From NCBI GenBank assembly GCA_000993405.1, contig LBWB01000012.1, positions 101,777 through 143,536 on the forward strand: DNA of 41,760 nucleotides. Reading direction: 5' to 3'. The first letter of the stretch is position 1. Every line of letters starts with the position of its first letter. Positions 38,741 through 41,760 of the stretch are shown piece by piece. This DNA is from Candidatus Woesebacteria bacterium GW2011_GWB1_39_12. GTDB lineage: Bacteria > Patescibacteriota > Microgenomatia > UBA8517. Made by a program: the position numbers and the translations under genes. The notes beneath the pieces were generated by a model. That model was not told the DNA's origin, searched no databases, and saw only the letters and a program-made list of their open reading frames with translations.

Positions 38741-39904
38741 CCCCAAAAAGATACCCGAAAATCCGGGTATATATATCTTTTGGAATAAAGAGAAAAAACC
38801 AATCTACATCGGCAAATCTTTGAATTTAAAAAGTAGAGTCGCCTCGTACTTTCTCCAAAATTTATCACCCAAAACAGCAAGAATGATCAGCGAGGCAAAT
38901 TATTTGTCAATCATTAAGGTATCTTCAGAACTTGAGGCGCTTCTCCTTGAAGCAAAACTGGTGAAGGATCTTCAACCTCAATACAATAGTCAGCTTAAAG
39001 ACGACAAGAATCCATTATATATAAAAATCACTAATGACCTCTTCCCACAAGTTATAACCGCAAGAAAGGTTGATCTAACAAATTCGCTTACCTTTTTCGG
39101 ACCGTTTCCGGCTTCGGGGAGCGTTCGAGGGGTCTTAAAAATGCTACGTCGTATCATTCCTTATGCCCAACATAAAATCGGTAAAAGAGGCTGTCTTTAT
39201 AGCCAAATCGGACTTTGCAACCCCTGCCCTAGTTTAACTGAAAATATGAAAGACGAAAAAATAAAAAAGAATTATCGCAGACTTTATAAAAAAAATATAA
39301 AAACAATCATAAAAATTCTCTCAGGAGACATACATCTTGTCCGAGAATCTCTTGAAAAAGAAATGGTTGGTTTTTCCAGAGAGGAGAATTTCGAAAAGGC
39401 AAAAATTGTTCGTGATCAAATTCAGAAACTTGACTATATAACCCAACCGATTACACCGATTAACGAGTTTCTAAAAAACCCAAATTTTATCGAAGATATA
39501 AGAGCCGCTGAAATAAACTCTCTTGAGGCAATTTTGGCAAAATATATTAGATTTTCAAAAAAAATTGAGCGTATTGAATGTTATGACATTGCGCATCTGT
39601 CTGGTTCCAAACCAACCGCGTCACTGGTCACTTTTGTAAATGCGGAACCTGACAAAAATTATTACAGACGCTTCAGAATTCACCCGCCGGCCGGCGAGGC
39701 AGGCAAAAAAAGGGGAATGGATGATCTGGCATCTCTCAGGGAAGTTGCCCAAAGACGAAGAAAATATTTTAATCCGCCTCCAGACGGTTGGGGAGTACCG
39801 GACTTAATAATAGTTGACGGCGGAAAAACACAGGTGAAAACCATCGTTTCGCACGCCGATATCACTTTAAACTTTTGCAGAAAGAGCTAATTCCCACTAG
39901 CTAG
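38700..39904 (+). pseudogene. uvrC: Excinuclease ABC subunit UvrC with internal deletion and frame change
   Basis: From ATG 38700 the frame gives 396 residues: a GIY-YIG nuclease (PGIYIFWNKEKKPIYIGKSLNLKSRV), the CLYSQIGLCNPC region, a UVR motif (SREENFEKAKIVRDQIQKL) and the start of the RNase-H-like domain (ECYDIAHLSGSK, LIIVDGGKTQVK). It then ends abruptly at 39890. In another frame, 39842-39904 reads HRFARRYHFKLLQKELIPTS and a stop, which is the conserved end of that domain (usual RDEAHRFA). About 60 residues seem to be missing at GTGAAAA near 39834-39840. The second incision activity should be lost unless this is an assembly error. A palindrome at 39685 adds HPPAGEAGKK. Confidence 0.85.
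39685..39696. repeat. GC palindrome inside uvrC
   Basis: CGCCGGCCGGCG is a perfect 12-base palindrome in AT-rich surroundings. With its flanks it encodes PPAGEAG, inserted between FRIH and the conserved DDLASLREV segment of the UvrC nuclease domain. Confidence 0.6.
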
Positions 39905-39929
39905 AATTTAATATTCAGAATATAAATTT

Positions 39930-40004
39930 TAATCAGTCCGAAGGGTTCGAACGTATACAACCCGTCGGGCTTTCGGCCGTGAGCTCAAGCCGAACGGTTG
40001 ATTA
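39930..40004. repeat. Three-way-junction-like inverted repeat after uvrC
   Basis: Outer arms TAATCA..CCG (39930-39940) and CGG.TGATTA (39995-40004) enclose two hairpins: GGGTT/AACCC (39943-39963) and CGGGCTT/AAGCCG (39966-39992). The rest of the 180-base gap to the next gene shows nothing further. The element could be a dispersed repeat, a small RNA or the end of an inserted piece. Confidence 0.5.
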
Positions 40005-40084
40005 GCTTCTAACTTTGGGAATAATATTGACTTCAAGATGTTGGACTAATAGAATAAACAACCTGCACTATTTTTCTCTTTTCT

Positions 40085-40831
40085 ATGACAATATCACGCA
40101 GAGATTTTTTAATCGAGGGTTCTATCTTCACAGCTGCCCTTGCTCTAACAGCTTGTGAAAGAAATAAATCAGAAGCATACAAAGCATACTTAGACCACGT
40201 TAAAACACGTGGAATAAGATTGGATACCACTGGTGAAATTCTTCACTACAATGAATTCAGCGAAACCGATTTCGAATCTCTAAACGCATCAATAAACTCA
40301 AGAATCCTGTTAGTAAATAAAGAACCTCCACTAACTGATCTCACTATATTAGATCAAAATCTTGCTGGAAGATTCAATGCAATTTTAGAACTAACCAATG
40401 CAAGTGTACAAACACAGTTTGAAAGATTAAATCATCAAATAACAATATATACCAATCCAGAAAACACAGATCTGTTTGTTGATCAAAACGCTACTAATTC
40501 TCTTATAGATTGGGTCGTGGGCACTCCGCAGCTCGATTCGGTTATTTTCAAAGGAGAAATAAAGCAACAGATATTGGTACACAATTTTCTTATGAATCCT
40601 TTATACCCTGTAACTCCCAAATCTTCCACTGCCACTGCAATTACAAAAGAGGGATTAAAACTTGCTTTAACAGTAATTAATTTGAATTCACAAAGGAAAA
40701 AGTTTGACGGACCTGATAATGGATTAGTTACTGAACTAATGCAAGCAAGACTAAATGCAGGTGGTCTAAAGCAAGAACAGTGGGCGAGTTCGGTAGCCCT
40801 TGCTTATGAATATGCTGTTTTGGGCAATTAA
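40085..40831 (+). CDS. Hypothetical lipoprotein with a Tat-type signal
   Basis: 248 residues. The N-terminus MTISRRDFLIEGSIFTAALALTACERNK has a twin-arginine motif (SRRDFL) and a lipobox (LTAC), so a folded, lipid-anchored outer protein is predicted. The mature part is Asn-, Thr- and Leu-rich and soluble (LDQNLAGRFNAILELTNASVQTQFERLNHQ; VTELMQARLNAGGLKQEQWASSVALAYEYA). I do not recognise a domain. Many CPR lack Tat genes; tatA and tatC would have to be elsewhere. The codon and base composition seem similar to neighbours. It lies alone, after the repeat element that follows the damaged uvrC. Confidence 0.7.
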   Translation: MTISRRDFLIEGSIFTAALALTACERNKSEAYKAYLDHVKTRGIRLDTTGEILHYNEFSETDFESLNASINSRILLVNKEPPLTDLTILDQNLAGRFNAILELTNASVQTQFERLNHQITIYTNPENTDLFVDQNATNSLIDWVVGTPQLDSVIFKGEIKQQILVHNFLMNPLYPVTPKSSTATAITKEGLKLALTVINLNSQRKKFDGPDNGLVTELMQARLNAGGLKQEQWASSVALAYEYAVLGN

Positions 40832-40967
40832 TAAATAACAAATATATAATTTGTTAAATCATTTTAAAGGCAGATTTGCTGCATCCAGTCTAAGCAACAA
40901 TAAACAATATCGGACATTGATTAGGTTGCAATATCGGTATGTCTTGCTACTCCTTTCTTGCCACTGT

Positions 40968-40979
40968 TATACTTAATTA
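40968..40979 (+). promoter_or_regulatory. -10 element placed for a leaderless transcript
   Basis: TATACT at 40968-40973, six bases, then the ATG at 40980. No ribosome site can fit downstream of the expected start. Confidence 0.6.
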
Positions 40980-41381
40980 ATGAAGCGAATACTCCGCCAC
41001 TTTGTAATTGATACCTTTTCCCTCTGGGCTGTTTCAAATATCGCTCGAGGGATGGTTTTTCAAAATGGACTAGAGACCCTAATTGCAACAGGTCTTGCAG
41101 TCACTGCGACCTTTCTTCTTGCTAAACCTATTATTAATCTTCTACTACTACCGCTTAATCTCGTGACTTTCGGTCTATTCAGGTGGGTTTCATCTGCAGT
41201 CGTTCTTTACATAGTGACCTTAATCATTAAAGATTTCAGAATTACTGCCTTTCACTTTGGTGGTTTAACCAGCAAATGGATTGACGTTCCATCGCTAAAC
41301 TTCTCAGGATTGTTGGCCTTTGTCGGCTTTTCTTTTCTCCTCTCTCTAATAACTTCATTTATATATTGGTTGATTAAATAA
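40980..41381 (+). CDS. Phage holin 4 superfamily membrane protein (PF04020 type)
   Basis: 133 residues with four hydrophobic segments: the N-terminal FVIDTFSLWAVSNIARGMVF, LIATGLAVTATFLLAKPIINLLLLPLNLVTFGLF, WVSSAVVLYIVTLII and LLAFVGFSFLLSLITSFIYWLI. The segment KPIINLLLLPLNLVTFGLFRW is the hallmark of the mycobacterial-type four-helix holin family. Most chromosomal members are not phage genes; their role is unknown. It precedes secG by 21 bases. Confidence 0.85.
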   Translation: MKRILRHFVIDTFSLWAVSNIARGMVFQNGLETLIATGLAVTATFLLAKPIINLLLLPLNLVTFGLFRWVSSAVVLYIVTLIIKDFRITAFHFGGLTSKWIDVPSLNFSGLLAFVGFSFLLSLITSFIYWLIK

Positions 41382-41402
41382 TTTAATATATAATACAAAC
41401 AC

Positions 41403-41615
41403 ATGACCACAATCCTATTAGTAGTCCAAATATTTCTTTCGACTTCCCTTTGCGTTCTAATTCTTCTTCAACCGCGAGGAACAGGATTCGCAAGGGGAAT
41501 GGGTGGGTCGTCTCCCTCATTTACCAGAAGGGGTCTTGAAAAGGTAGTATTTAAAACCACCTTTGTATTATCAGGACTCTTCCTGGTTATATCAATTCTT
41601 TCGATAACCTTATAA
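41403..41615 (+). CDS. secG: Protein translocase subunit SecG
   Basis: 70 residues, the usual bacterial size. Two membrane helices (ILLVVQIFLSTSLCVLILL and FVLSGLFLVISILSI) flank the typical loop QPRGTGFARGMGGSSPSFTRRGLEKVVFKTT. SecG assists the SecYEG channel, relevant here to export of the many surface proteins. TATAAT lies eight bases before the ATG (41389-41394), again leaving little or no leader. The next gene starts 10 bases after the stop. Confidence 0.93.
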   Translation: MTTILLVVQIFLSTSLCVLILLQPRGTGFARGMGGSSPSFTRRGLEKVVFKTTFVLSGLFLVISILSITL

Positions 41616-41625
41616 AGACAAGTTT

Positions 41626-41760
41626 ATGGCTAGCCTCCGCTTTTCCCTAAGACTGACTTTGGCTTATCTTGCGCGTTTCAAGGGTATAATTTTTTTCGGA
41701 GTCATTCTTGGTATAGTATTTTTTTTTCTAATTAGAATCGTCAGTCTTACTTTATTAAAA
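41626..41760 (+). CDS. Start of a membrane-anchored protein (3' end outside window)
   Basis: Only 45 codons are visible: MASLRFSLRLTLAYLARF, then the helix GIIFFGVILGIVFFFLIRIV, then SLTLLK at the edge. A basic N-terminus followed by one long helix indicates a signal anchor. In CPR genomes a peptide-binding ABC transporter protein often follows secG, which would fit, but nothing in the visible part proves it. It is probably cotranscribed with secG. Confidence 0.6.
   Translation, partial: MASLRFSLRLTLAYLARFKGIIFFGVILGIVFFFLIRIVSLTLLK

Noticed and set aside
39940-39965. tRNA-like T-arm (GGGTTCGAAC)
   Set aside because: The stem partner needed for a T-arm is not in place and no acceptor, D or anticodon arms can be drawn; the bases fit better into the three-way inverted repeat.
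40832-40979. Small gene or RNA in the gap before the holin-4 family gene
   Set aside because: No open frame of useful length and only a short direct repeat (CAATATCGG twice); nothing beyond the promoter can be supported.
1-41760. Alternative genetic code (TGA as glycine)
   Set aside because: TGA ends yraN, eno and the peptidase fusion at the expected family lengths, and conserved proteins have no in-frame TGA.

Overview
The window looks like a chromosomal segment of a small-genome bacterium of the Candidate Phyla Radiation (Patescibacteria, most likely the Microgenomates side). The grounds are the AT-rich sequence with very tight gene packing, CPR-typical small proteins (DUF5652, DUF2905, a free elongation-factor beta-barrel), a short delta subunit, short linear sugar and lower-glycolysis operons, and many hypothetical secreted proteins. 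TGA is used as a normal stop, so this is not a recoded Gracilibacteria or SR1 lineage. The placement is inference; no marker tree could be run.

Layout. 1-5.2 kb: the 3' half of dnaE, rplS, yraN, a basic small protein, a phosphodiester glycosidase, a GH15-like enzyme, a lone ATP-cone protein and a lone receiver domain. 5.2-7.8 kb: a large anchored beta-propeller protein, a two-helix membrane protein, then a mutually exclusive hairpin arrangement next to the Shine-Dalgarno sequence of a 36-codon membrane peptide. 7.9-16.8 kb: a surface-matrix island, mostly on the minus strand. It holds three camelysin/TasA-like (CalY) proteins (one carrying a VWA domain), an RTX repeat protein, two SipW-type signal peptidases and a broken secreted protein. 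One of the two peptidases is fused to its own TasA-like signal and a lamin-tail domain. 16.8-20.6 kb: DUF2905, superoxide dismutase, SurA-N, DUF5652, a metallopeptidase, an EF-like barrel, ruvC and holA. 20.6-30.3 kb: sugar phosphate and lower-glycolysis genes (phosphomannomutase, IMPase-like, PGI/PMI, ppsA, eno, gpmI), interrupted by a PaaX/Cas2-like gene bracketed by a 28-bp direct repeat. 30.3-39.9 kb: lexA, uvrB, uvrA, a transglutaminase protein and a damaged uvrC. 40-41.8 kb: a Tat lipoprotein, a holin-4 family membrane protein, secG and the start of another membrane protein.

How the parts fit. The island reads as an export and assembly unit: SipW-type peptidases cut TasA-like precursors, and the matured calcium-binding, VWA and LTD proteins probably form a surface or adhesive layer. 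The repair genes lexA-uvrB and uvrA-uvrC form an SOS/excision block. The sugar genes connect hexose phosphates with the PEP end of glycolysis.

The signals I find most unusual are: (1) short dispersed repeats inserted in frame into uvrA, uvrB, uvrC, holA and the signal peptidase gene, including one 33-bp element in two unrelated proteins that gives the same hexapeptide PYQVRS in both; (2) the protease-plus-substrate fusion; (3) the repeat-bracketed PaaX/Cas2-like gene; (4) the alternative hairpins before the 36-codon gene; (5) a recurring leaderless promoter layout (TATNNT, six bases, ATG); (6) an apparent internal deletion of uvrC.
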